Assembly (NCBI GenBank): GCA_944387755.1
Contig: CALXGC010000035.1
Coordinates: forward strand, 1-26,769
From: an uncultured Oscillospiraceae bacterium
GTDB taxonomy: Bacteria; Bacillota_A; Clostridia; Oscillospirales; Oscillospiraceae
DNA: 26,769 nucleotides
Direction of reading: 5' to 3'
Position 1 is the stretch's first letter. Each line of letters starts with the position of its first letter. A model generated the notes under the pieces. It saw only the letters and a program-made list of their open reading frames with translations, made no database searches and was not told the origin of the DNA. Of the stretch, positions 12,390 to 19,635 are shown one piece after another. The position numbers were made by a program, and so were the translations under genes.

Positions 12390-12779
12390 ATGGGGGAGCT
12401 GGAGGAAAAACTGAACGCCATCCTGGGGGACCCGGCGGCCATGGAGCGCATTTTCTCTCTGGCCCAGTCCCTGGGAACCTCCGCGCCCCCCTCCGGGGAG
12501 CCGCCGGAGAGCGGCGGCCCGGACCCGGAAAAAACCGGCCCCTCCCTCCAGGGAGAGGCGCCTCTGGACCCAAAGCTGCTTCAGCTGGGAATGCGGCTGT
12601 GGCAGGAGTACCAGACCGGAAATCCCCGCACAGCGGCCCTGCTGGAGGCTCTGCGCCCCTTCCTGCGGGAGAAGCGCCGGGCCAGGCTGGACCGCGCGGC
12701 GCAGATTGCCCGGCTGTCCCACGTCATTCGCATCGCCCTCCAGGTCCTGGGGGAGAGACAGGAGGAGGAGCATGTATAA
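12390..12779 (+). CDS. hypothetical protein (129 aa)
   Basis: 129 aa. An N-terminal helix (MGELEEKLNAILGDPAAMER, IFSLAQSLG), a disordered Pro/Gly/Ser/Glu linker (about 30-58), then a basic helical C-terminus: LLQLGMRLWQEYQTGNPRTA, LLEALRPFLREKRRARLDRA, AQIARLSHVIRIALQVLGER. The C-terminus is rich in Arg/Lys and could bind nucleic acid or membrane. GGGAGGGGG precedes the ATG. Its stop overlaps the next start (ATGTATAA), showing translational coupling. Family not recognised with confidence. Confidence 0.78.
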   Translation: MGELEEKLNAILGDPAAMERIFSLAQSLGTSAPPSGEPPESGGPDPEKTGPSLQGEAPLDPKLLQLGMRLWQEYQTGNPRTAALLEALRPFLREKRRARLDRAAQIARLSHVIRIALQVLGERQEEEHV

Positions 12780-13104
12780 CCGCTATATCCCCGTCCCCGC
12801 GGAGGACCAGTGGGAACCCGCCGCGCCCCCCGGCGGTTCCGCGCCCTCCGGCGGCTTCTCCCTCCCCTTCCTCACCGGAGAAAACGGCCTGTCCGGCCTT
12901 CTCCGCGCCCTGAAGCTGGATGACCTGGACGCCGGGGACCTGCTTATGCTGCTGATTGTTCTCCTCCTGCTGTCGGAGGGCGACAACCTGGAGCTGGCCA
13001 TCGCCCTGGGCCTTGTGCTGGTCCTGGGCCTTGGAGACGGAACACAGGAGGGAAAAAAGCCTTCCCCCCGCAGGAGGGAAGGTGGCCCCGAAGGGGCCGG
13101 ATGA
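12772..13104 (+). CDS. hypothetical hydrophobic protein (110 aa)
   Basis: 110 aa beginning MYNRYIPVPAEDQWEPAAPP, a Pro/Gly-rich stretch, then LSGLLRALKLDDLDAGDLLM and two strongly hydrophobic segments (LLMLLIVLLLLSEGDNLELA, IALGLVLVLGLG). The acidic LDDLDAGD and SEGDNLE breaks recur in similar short clostridial proteins, which I think of as sporulation-associated, though this is recollection rather than proof. GGAGGAGGAG lies directly upstream of the ATG. The last ~15 residues (basic then Gly/Glu-rich) are encoded by a dispersed intergenic repeat, so the original C-terminus was probably replaced. Confidence 0.75.
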   Translation: MYNRYIPVPAEDQWEPAAPPGGSAPSGGFSLPFLTGENGLSGLLRALKLDDLDAGDLLMLLIVLLLLSEGDNLELAIALGLVLVLGLGDGTQEGKKPSPRRREGGPEGAG

Positions 13105-13204
13105 GGGGGCGGCGGACAATTGATGTTTGGTTCACGGGCGGCCAAAGGCCGCCCCTACAGCAACGGACGTGCGTGGGGCGCGACGGCCCCGGCGCGCCCG
13201 CCAA
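13060..13204 (-). repeat. composite GC-rich dispersed repeat, reverse orientation
   Basis: Two modules read on the minus strand: 13060-13107 is the 'CCCTCATCCGGC ... CACCTTCC' module also found at 21386-21437, and 13131-13203 is the 'GGGCGCGCCGGG ... CGTCGCGCCCCAC' plus 'GTAGGGGCGGCC ... GGCCGCCCG' pair also found at 21175-21250 and three times after 26215. The first overlaps the 3' end of the preceding CDS. Confidence 0.8.
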
Positions 13205-13207
13205 TCA

Positions 13208-13957
13208 TCACGACAGCTTGTGGAGCGCCGTCCCGTCCGGCAGGGCAAAGGATGCGGTATCCGGGCAGGGGGCCTGTACCTGGGCATAGGCCGTCATGCG
13301 GTAGACCAGCGCGCCCTCCGTCTCCCGTTCGGCGGAGATCAGCAGGCCGTTGTCTGTGCTGACCCAGTAGCGCTCCAGGACGTCCTCTCCGGTCCGGACC
13401 TCCACATAGACGCAGGGGTAGGAGCCCCGCAGCTCATAGCCGGCGGCGGTGATGTCCGTCTGGTCCAGGTCCAGCACCGTCTCATAGGTGGGGATGTGCT
13501 GGGCCAGGTCGGCGGAGCGCCCGTCCGCCGGAAAGGCGTTCCAGGTCTCTGAGCCCTCGTACCAGTAATAGACGCGCTCCGGCCCCGCCAGGTCGTGGCG
13601 CACCGCCCCGGAGGGGAGCGTCTGCCGGGTATGGGACCAGCCGCCGTCCTCCCAGTACTGGACCGCGGAGGTGCTGGAGCCCCCCTCCCACAGCAGCTCC
13701 ACCGTCAGCTCCCGGTAAAAGCTGTCCGGGCGCTCCAGCGTGGCCACAATGCTCTGGACGGTCTCCGGCGTCACCGACACCTGCCAGTACTGGCCGCCTC
13801 CGCCGTCCGCCCCGCCGGAGGCGTCCCCGCCGCCGTCCGGAAGGGTGATGGAGGGAATCTGGACAAAAAACAGGCTCCGGCCAAAGCTGGCAAAGATGGC
13901 CGCCACAATCAGGCAGATAATCGCAATGGTAATGGCCAGACGCCTTTTGGAGTCCAA
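13208..13957 (-). CDS. membrane-anchored extracellular protein, possibly LolA-like fold
   Basis: 249 aa from a TTG start (AGGAGGTGAGCAT just before). Basic MDSKRR, a membrane helix (LAITIAIICLIVAAIFASFG), a Gly/Asp-rich linker (about 39-55), then a beta-rich domain: SVTPETVQSIVATLERPDSF, LTVELLWEGG, WSHTRQTLPSGAVRHDL, RVYYWYEGSETWN, and DVLERYWVSTDNGLLISAE near the end. The series of strands with a 'can-be-read-out' Trp/Tyr pattern resembles LolA-like domains such as that of clostridial GerS, but this is a fold impression, not a family match. No lipobox. It is flanked by repeat modules on both sides and has no obvious operon partner. Confidence 0.7.
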   Translation of the reverse strand: MDSKRRLAITIAIICLIVAAIFASFGRSLFFVQIPSITLPDGGGDASGGADGGGGQYWQVSVTPETVQSIVATLERPDSFYRELTVELLWEGGSSTSAVQYWEDGGWSHTRQTLPSGAVRHDLAGPERVYYWYEGSETWNAFPADGRSADLAQHIPTYETVLDLDQTDITAAGYELRGSYPCVYVEVRTGEDVLERYWVSTDNGLLISAERETEGALVYRMTAYAQVQAPCPDTASFALPDGTALHKLS

Positions 13958-14007
13958 ATGCTCACCTCCTGACGCGCAGGGGCGGGTATTTTCCCCGCGC
14001 GTATCTT

Positions 14008-14097
14008 CGAAAACGGCGCGCCGGGTCGTCGCGCCCTACTGAAACGGCGCGCCGGGCCGTCGCGCCCCACAACAAATCGAAACGGCGCGCCGGGCCC
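14008..14097. repeat. three tandem short copies of a dispersed GC-rich repeat
   Basis: Three units beginning near 14008, 14041 and 14078 each carry AAACGGCGCGCCGGG; the first two continue (T/C)CGTCGCGCCC and the third stops at GCCC. The core is the same as the first module of the repeats at 13131, 21175 and 26215. They fill the gap between the TTG-start gene and the wecB stop codon. Confidence 0.8.
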
Positions 14098-14100
14098 GGT

Positions 14101-15249
14101 TTACCCCAAAAACTCCTCCGGTGGTTCCGGGCGCAGGCCGAAGCGCCACTCAATGGCGCCGGCAATGCGGCGGCAGGCGTGTCCGTCGCCGTAGGGGTTG
14201 ACGGCGTGGGCCATGGCGGCGTAGGCGCTCTCGTCTTTCAGCAGCTCGCCGGCCATGGAGAAGATGGCCTCCTCCTCCACCCCGGCCAGCTTCACGGTGC
14301 CCGCCTGGACGGCCTCCGGCCGCTCGGTCTCCCGCCGGAGCACCAGCACCGGCTTGCCCAGGGCGGGGGCCTCCTCCTGAAGGCCGCCGGAGTCGGTCAT
14401 CACCAAATAGCACCGGGCCATCAGATTGTGCATTTCATCCACCGCCAGCGGGGCAATGAGATGAATCCGGGGGTGGTTGTCCAGATACTTGTGGGCGGCC
14501 TCCTGGACCACGGGGGACAGGTGGACGGGGTAGACCAGCTCCGTCTCCGGGAAGGCGTCGGCAATGCGCCGCAGGGCGGTCATGATATTGGCCATGGGCT
14601 GGCCATAGTTCTCCCGGCGGTGGCAGGTCACTAAAATGACCTTCCGGCCGGCGTAGTCCAGCCGGTTCAGGACGTCCTCCTGGAAGACAAACCGCTCCTT
14701 CACCGTGGTCTTCAGGGCGTCGATCACCGTGTTTCCGGTGAGGAACACCCCGGTTTTGATGTTCTCACGGGCCAGATTTTCCCGGTTTGTCACCGTGGGG
14801 CAGAAGTGCAGGTCGGCAATGGCCCCCACCATCTTCCGGTTCATCTCCTCCGGGAAGGGGGACCACTTGTCATAGGTGCGCAGGCCGGCCTCCACGTGTC
14901 CCACGGGGATCTTGTGGTAGAAGGCGGCCAGCGCCCCGGCAAAGGTGGTGGAGGTGTCCCCGTGGACCAGCACCAGGTCGGGCCTGGCCTCCTCCAGCAC
15001 GCCCTCCATGCCCAGGAGGCATTTCGACGTGATGGTGGACAGGGTCTGCCGGGGCTCCATAATATTCAGGTCATAGTCGGGCTTGAGATGGAAAATCTCC
15101 AGCACCGAGTCCAGCATCTCCCGGTGCTGGGCAGTGACGCAGCACAGGGCCCGGATGTTCTCCCGCCGGGAGAGCTCCAGAGCCAGGGGGGCCATTTTGA
15201 TGGCCTCCGGCCGGGTGCCGAAGATGGTCATAACGGTGACAGGCTTCAT
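14101..15249 (-). CDS. wecB: UDP-N-acetylglucosamine 2-epimerase (non-hydrolysing)
   Basis: 382 aa, full length for WecB/MnaA. Hallmarks: IFGTRPEAIKMAPL at the N-terminus, LVHGDTSTTFAGALAAF, HVEAGLRTYDKWSPFPEEMN, VTCHRRENYG, and TDSGGLQEEAPALGKPVLVL followed by RETERPE. It interconverts UDP-GlcNAc and UDP-ManNAc in the cytosol, the ManNAc donor for wall teichoic-acid linkage units and other polysaccharides. Its start overlaps the tagO stop by 4 nt (ATGA), so the two are translationally coupled and act in one pathway. Confidence 0.96.
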   Translation of the reverse strand: MKPVTVMTIFGTRPEAIKMAPLALELSRRENIRALCCVTAQHREMLDSVLEIFHLKPDYDLNIMEPRQTLSTITSKCLLGMEGVLEEARPDLVLVHGDTSTTFAGALAAFYHKIPVGHVEAGLRTYDKWSPFPEEMNRKMVGAIADLHFCPTVTNRENLARENIKTGVFLTGNTVIDALKTTVKERFVFQEDVLNRLDYAGRKVILVTCHRRENYGQPMANIMTALRRIADAFPETELVYPVHLSPVVQEAAHKYLDNHPRIHLIAPLAVDEMHNLMARCYLVMTDSGGLQEEAPALGKPVLVLRRETERPEAVQAGTVKLAGVEEEAIFSMAGELLKDESAYAAMAHAVNPYGDGHACRRIAGAIEWRFGLRPEPPEEFLG

Positions 15250-16418
15250 TTGTCAGATTTCTCCTCCTCGCCGAAAAAGGTCTCGCTCCCCGCCACGTCG
15301 GGGGGCGGATTGCGCAGCTTCCGGGGCTTGGCCCCGGTCCGCCCCGGAGGCGGAGGGGCGCCGGTCTGGTCCGGGTGGTTGATCCGGTCCAGGTACAGCT
15401 TGGCGGCCATACCTCCCGCCACGCACAGGGCCATCAGCACCAGCATGGCCCGCAGCACGCTGGTGGTGGTGAGCACCACGGCGGACAGGCCCAGAATGGC
15501 GCTGATGACGTACAGCACCGCCACCGCCTGCTTCTGGTTGAAGCCCATATCGATGAGCCGGTGGTGGATGTGCCCCCGGTCGGGGGACATGGGGCTCTTT
15601 CCGTGGGACACCCGCCGGAAGATGGCAAAGCAGGTGTCAAAGATGGGCAGGCCCAGCATTAAGAAGGGCACGGCGAAGGAGATGATGGCATAGGATTTGA
15701 ACAGGCCCTCTATGGACACTGTGGCCAGAATAAAGCCCAGAAACGTCGAACCCGTGTCCCCCATGAAGATCTTGGCGGGGTTCAGGTTATAGGGCAGAAA
15801 GCCGATACATCCCCCCGCCAGGGCGGCCATCAGCAGCGCCACGTCGGGCTCCGCCACCGTGAGGGCGATGACCAGCATGGTCATGGAGCTGATGGTGGAC
15901 ACCCCGCAGGCCAGGCCGTCCAGGCCGTCGATGAGATTCACCGCGTTGGTAATGCCCACAATCCACAGCACCGAGATGGGGATGGACAGCCCCCCCAGCA
16001 CCCAGTAGGGGTCGCTGCTGAACACGTTGGGGTTGGAGAGAATCTCAATCTTGTTGCCCATCAGCACGGCGATGGAGGCCGCGCAGATCTGCACCAGCAG
16101 CTTCGGCATGGCGGGCAGGGCGTAGATATCGTCAAAAATGCCCAGAATCACAATGACCACCGCCCCCAGCAGCATTCCCCGCAGGGGGGCGTCCAGGGGG
16201 ATGAAAATCAGCGCGCTGAGGATAAATCCAAAGAAGATGGCCAGGCCCCCCATCCGGGGGATGGGGTGGGTGTGCATCCGGCGGCTGTCCCTGGGCACGT
16301 CCACCGCCCCCACCCGAAAGGCCAGGGAGCGAACCACCGGGGTGGTGATAAAGGCCACGATGGCGGCGGTGAGCAGGGCGGCCGCCACCGCGCCGATGAC
16401 AGAAATCTGTACAGGCAT
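15246..16418 (-). CDS. tagO: undecaprenyl-phosphate GlcNAc-1-phosphate transferase (TagO/WecA)
   Basis: 390 aa polytopic membrane protein with the MraY/WecA family motifs: RMGGLAIFFG near 55, the Mg-binding FDDIYAL (95-101), NAVNLIDGLDGLA (158-170), NLNPAKIFMGDTGS with Asp221, and RGHIHHRLIDMGF (His283-His286). It transfers GlcNAc-1-P from UDP-GlcNAc to undecaprenyl phosphate, the first lipid-linked step of wall teichoic acid or a related glycopolymer. The HIHH motif separates WecA/TagO from MraY. The C-terminal 35 residues are Pro-rich and disordered. GAGGAAC precedes the ATG. Confidence 0.95.
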   Translation of the reverse strand: MPVQISVIGAVAAALLTAAIVAFITTPVVRSLAFRVGAVDVPRDSRRMHTHPIPRMGGLAIFFGFILSALIFIPLDAPLRGMLLGAVVIVILGIFDDIYALPAMPKLLVQICAASIAVLMGNKIEILSNPNVFSSDPYWVLGGLSIPISVLWIVGITNAVNLIDGLDGLACGVSTISSMTMLVIALTVAEPDVALLMAALAGGCIGFLPYNLNPAKIFMGDTGSTFLGFILATVSIEGLFKSYAIISFAVPFLMLGLPIFDTCFAIFRRVSHGKSPMSPDRGHIHHRLIDMGFNQKQAVAVLYVISAILGLSAVVLTTTSVLRAMLVLMALCVAGGMAAKLYLDRINHPDQTGAPPPPGRTGAKPRKLRNPPPDVAGSETFFGEEEKSDK

Positions 16419-16468
16419 AAAAGTTCCTCTTCGTATTTTCTTCTCCCCCTCCGGGGGAAAATAAAATC

Positions 16469-17479
16469 TTACCAGGCCACAAAGCCGACCTTTTTATAGA
16501 CCTTCCGGAGGGTCTTATTGGCCACATAGGCGGCCTTCTCCGCGCCGGCCCGATAGACGCTCTCCAGATAGGCCTTGTCGGAGAGAATTCGGCCGGCCTC
16601 CTCCCGGATGGGGCGGAGGGTCTCCACCACGGCCTCGCCCACGGCGGGCTTGAACGCGCCGTAGCCCTGGCCGTCGAACTCCGCCTCGATCTCCGCGAAG
16701 CTCTTGCCGGTGACGGCGGCGTAGATGGACATGAGGTTGGACACGCCGGGCTTGCGCTCCGGGTCATAGCGGACGCAGCGCTCTGTGTCGCTGTCGGTGA
16801 CGGCCCGCTTGAACTTGCGCAGAATGTCCTCCGGCCGCTCCATCAGGTAGATGGAGCCGTTGGGGTCCTTGTCCGACTTGGACATCTTGCTGGTGGGGTC
16901 GCTGAGGGACATAATCCGGGCGCCCACCTTGGGGATATAGGGCTCCGGAATTTTGAACACGTCGCCGTAGACGTGGTTGAAGCGCTCGGCCACGTCCCGC
17001 GTCAGCTCCACATGCTGCTTCTGGTCGTTGCCCACGGGGACGAAGTCGGGCTGGTAGAGCAGGATGTCGGCGGCCATCAGGGCGGGGTAGGTGAACAGGC
17101 CGCCGTTGATGTTGTCGGCGTTTTTGGCGGACTTGTCCTTAAACTGGGTCATGCGGCTGAGCTCGCCGAACATGGTGTAGCAGTTGAGCACCCAGCCCAG
17201 CTGGGCGTGGGCGGGAACCTGGGACTGGATGAACAGGGTGTTCTTCTCCGGGTCCAGACCGCAGGCGATATACTGGGCAAGCTGGGCCAGGGTGCGGCGG
17301 CGCAGGGCGGCGGGGTCCTGCCGCACGGTGATGGAGTGCATGTCCGCCATAAAGTAATAGTTGTCAAACTCGTCCGTGCGCTCCACCCAGTTTTTAATGG
17401 CCCCCAGGTAGGAGCCCAAAGTCAAATCGCCGCTGGGCTGAATGCCGGAGAGCATAACTTTTTTCTTCTCTGTCTCCAC
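16469..17479 (-). CDS. trpS: tryptophanyl-tRNA synthetase
   Basis: 336 aa, standard for bacterial TrpRS. Class I signatures: PSGDLTLGSYLGA (15-27, HIGH-like) and KMSKS (198-202). Also ELSRMTQFKDK and QVPAHAQLGW, typical of the family. It charges tRNA-Trp in the cytosol. GTG at 17479 is preferred because METEKKKVMLSGIQPSG matches family N-termini; an ATG eight codons later is the alternative. The 106-nt leader from the predicted promoter holds a 12-bp hairpin but no T-box (no TGGN-type antiterminator sequence found). Confidence 0.96.
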   Translation of the reverse strand: METEKKKVMLSGIQPSGDLTLGSYLGAIKNWVERTDEFDNYYFMADMHSITVRQDPAALRRRTLAQLAQYIACGLDPEKNTLFIQSQVPAHAQLGWVLNCYTMFGELSRMTQFKDKSAKNADNINGGLFTYPALMAADILLYQPDFVPVGNDQKQHVELTRDVAERFNHVYGDVFKIPEPYIPKVGARIMSLSDPTSKMSKSDKDPNGSIYLMERPEDILRKFKRAVTDSDTERCVRYDPERKPGVSNLMSIYAAVTGKSFAEIEAEFDGQGYGAFKPAVGEAVVETLRPIREEAGRILSDKAYLESVYRAGAEKAAYVANKTLRKVYKKVGFVAW

Positions 17480-17527
17480 AGAAAATCACAACCTTTTTTG
17501 AAAATTCCCAATTCTATTTTTTATTGA

Positions 17528-17555
17528 CGTTCCCGCCCCCTGCGGGGCGGGAACG
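17528..17555 (-). other. 12-bp hairpin in trpS leader
   Basis: Perfect stem CGTTCCCGCCCC / GGGGCGGGAACG around a 4-nt loop, 49 nt before the trpS start. The same GTTCCCGCCCC...GGGCGGGAA theme is seen at 11949-11970 and 12311-12337, so it may be a small dispersed palindrome rather than a specific regulator. Confidence 0.5.
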
Positions 17556-17585
17556 CGCAAACAGAGCCGGCGCTCACACGGATAC

Positions 17586-17614
17586 AGCATAGCACATCTC
17601 GCCGGCAAAGGCAA
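17586..17614 (-). promoter_or_regulatory. trpS promoter
   Basis: Minus strand TTGCCT (17614-17609), 17 nt, TATGCT (17591-17586) preceded by TG-C (extended -10). Confidence 0.6.
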
Positions 17615-17683
17615 CGTTCCGCGCCTCCATTTCATGGTTTTGTCATATTTGCCGCCAGATTCCGCCCGTTCTCTTTGTGCCTC

Positions 17684-17711
17684 TTGACTTTCCCCGGTGT
17701 TTCGGTATGAT
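17684..17711 (+). promoter_or_regulatory. promoter of the nitrilase-family gene
   Basis: TTGACT (17684-17689), 16 nt, TATGAT (17706-17711), about 70 nt before the start codon. Probably drives the amidase and the transporter behind it. Confidence 0.7.
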
Positions 17712-17781
17712 AAAGGAGGAGACCGGCGGACCGCTGTCCGCCTGAAATTTTGGGCGTTCTCGGCGTTTGGAGGAAAATAGA

Positions 17782-18612
17782 ATGAGACGTTTTACTGTGG
17801 CTGTCATTCAGCTGTGTTCCGGGACAGACCGTGAAAAGAATCTGGAGGCCATCGCCGGCTATGTCCGGGAGGCGGCGGAGCGGGGGGCGCAGGCCGCCGC
17901 CCTGCCGGAATTTGCCGTCTACCGGGGGCTGGAGATGGACCGGTACGCCGAGGAGGTCCCCGGCGGACCGTCCTTCCGGCTCTTCTCCCAGCTGGCCAGA
18001 GAGACCGGGATGTGGCTCAACTGCGGGAGCATCTATGAAAAGAATCCCCAGGATTCCCGCCCCTATAACTGCAACCTGCTCTTCCGCCCCGACGGGACGC
18101 TGGCGGCCCGGCACCGCAAGCTCCACCCCTTCGACGCGGAGCTCCCCGACGGGGTGGCCGTGCGGGAGTCGGACCAGGTGACGCCCGGCGGGGATATCGT
18201 CACGGTGGATACCGGCGGCTTCGGCCGCTGGGGCCTGGCGCTGTGCTATGACCTGCGCTTCTGCGAGCTGTTCCGCATTCAGGCCCTGGAGGGCGCGCAG
18301 GTGCTGTTTGTCCCCGCCTGCTTCGCCCTCAACAGCGGCAAGGACCACTGGGAGGTGCTGCTCCGGGCCCGCGCCATTGAGAACGGCTGCTATGTGATTG
18401 CCCCCGACCAGTGCGGACCGGGGGCGGAGTTCCCCGCCTACGGCCGCTCCATGGCGGTGGACCCCTGGGGCAACGTGATTGCCCGCGCCCCCGACCGGCC
18501 CGGCCTGGTGCTGGCGGATATCGACCTGGACTATGTGGACCAGGTCCGGCGGCAGGTGGGCACCCTGAGCAACCGCCGGGGGGACCTCTACCGCCTGGAA
18601 AGGAGAGGATAA
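17782..18612 (+). CDS. carbon-nitrogen hydrolase (nitrilase superfamily, omega-amidase-like)
   Basis: 276 aa. The catalytic triad is plain: Glu43 in LPEFAVY, Lys113 in HRKLHPF, and Cys155 in LCYDLRF. The CYDLRFCELFR context is that of the Nit1/Nit2/YafV omega-amidase branch, which releases ammonia from alpha-keto acid amides such as alpha-ketoglutaramate or deaminated glutathione. Start 17782 has GGAGGAAAATAGA upstream; a TTG 15 nt earlier is inside that site. The DMT transporter starts 3 nt after the stop, so the two are an operon. Confidence 0.92.
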   Translation: MRRFTVAVIQLCSGTDREKNLEAIAGYVREAAERGAQAAALPEFAVYRGLEMDRYAEEVPGGPSFRLFSQLARETGMWLNCGSIYEKNPQDSRPYNCNLLFRPDGTLAARHRKLHPFDAELPDGVAVRESDQVTPGGDIVTVDTGGFGRWGLALCYDLRFCELFRIQALEGAQVLFVPACFALNSGKDHWEVLLRARAIENGCYVIAPDQCGPGAEFPAYGRSMAVDPWGNVIARAPDRPGLVLADIDLDYVDQVRRQVGTLSNRRGDLYRLERRG

Positions 18613-18615
18613 CCC

Positions 18616-19518
18616 ATGCAGGTGCGGAAGGGCTTTTTTCTGACCATTGTCTCCGCGGTGATGTTCGGCAGTATGCCCATGTTCGCCCAGGCCATCTATG
18701 CCGGCGGGGGCACCCCCTTTACCCTGTCCTTTCACCGCTTCTTCTTCAGCATTCCGTTCCTGTTCGGTCTGGCACTCTGGTCCCACGCCTCCTTCCGCAT
18801 CGACGGGCGGCAGCTCCGGCGCGTCATTCTCCTCTCCGTGGGCATGGCCACCACCCCCCTGCTGCTGTACTGCTCCTATCAGTATATCTCCGGGGGCATG
18901 GCCACCACCCTGCACTTTGTCTATCCGGTGCTGGTGCTGCTGGGCTGCGCCCTGCTGTTCCGGGAGCGGATTACCCGGCTTCAGGCCCTGTGCTGCCTGC
19001 TGTGCGTGGCCGGCATTGTGTGCTTCTATACGCCGGGTGAGCAGGCGGGCGCGCTGGGCATTCTTCTGGCCCTGCTCTCCAGCGTCAGCTACGCCTTCTA
19101 TATCATCTATTACGCCCGCAGCGGCCTGGCAGACCTCAACCCCTATCTGCTGTGCATGTACCTGGCCGTGTTCAGCGCCGCCGAGTCGGCTCTGGCCGCC
19201 GCCCTGGCCGGACAGCTCACCTGGTCCCTCCCCCCGGAGATCTGGGCCCTGAGCGTGCTGTTCGCCTTTCTGATGGTGGTGGTGGCCTCCGTGTGCTTTC
19301 AGCTGGGCGCAAAGTGGATTGGACCCCAGATGGCCTCCATGGTCAGCACCTTCGAGCCCCTCACCAGCGTGGTGGGCGGCCTGCTCTTTCTCCACGAGGC
19401 CCTCACCCTCCGCTCCCTGACGGGCATTGTGTGCATTCTGCTGGCCGTGGTTCTCCTGGCCTGGAAGGGCTCCAGCCAGGAGGAGCAGGGGCGGAAGGCG
19501 CCGGCGCAGCGCTCCTGA
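18616..19518 (+). CDS. EamA/DMT-superfamily transporter
   Basis: 300 aa with about ten hydrophobic helices in two EamA halves (roughly 1-135 and 145-285). Typical features: an early SAVMFGSMPMFAQAI, 'TPLLLYCSYQYISGGMATTL' at the end of the first half, and 'GPQMASMVSTFEPLTSVVGG' in the second. It probably exports a metabolite (amino acid or related compound); the substrate cannot be read from sequence. GGAGAGG precedes the ATG, and the gene is coupled to the amidase, which suggests a link with amides or keto acids. The C-terminal tail is basic/Gln-rich. Confidence 0.9.
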   Translation: MQVRKGFFLTIVSAVMFGSMPMFAQAIYAGGGTPFTLSFHRFFFSIPFLFGLALWSHASFRIDGRQLRRVILLSVGMATTPLLLYCSYQYISGGMATTLHFVYPVLVLLGCALLFRERITRLQALCCLLCVAGIVCFYTPGEQAGALGILLALLSSVSYAFYIIYYARSGLADLNPYLLCMYLAVFSAAESALAAALAGQLTWSLPPEIWALSVLFAFLMVVVASVCFQLGAKWIGPQMASMVSTFEPLTSVVGGLLFLHEALTLRSLTGIVCILLAVVLLAWKGSSQEEQGRKAPAQRS

Positions 19519-19635
19519 GCGGCCCTGGGTATTCCGCGCAATTTTTCTCCCTGCCGCCCCGCCGGGAGCGGGGGCGCGCAAAAGAACCGAAACCGGTTTT
19601 GCAAGAAATATGATTATGAGATGGAGGAAACCAAT

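Noticed and set aside
17480..17585. T-box riboswitch before trpS
   Set aside because: No antiterminator T-box sequence and no terminator hairpin with T-run in the 106-nt leader; only one GC hairpin.
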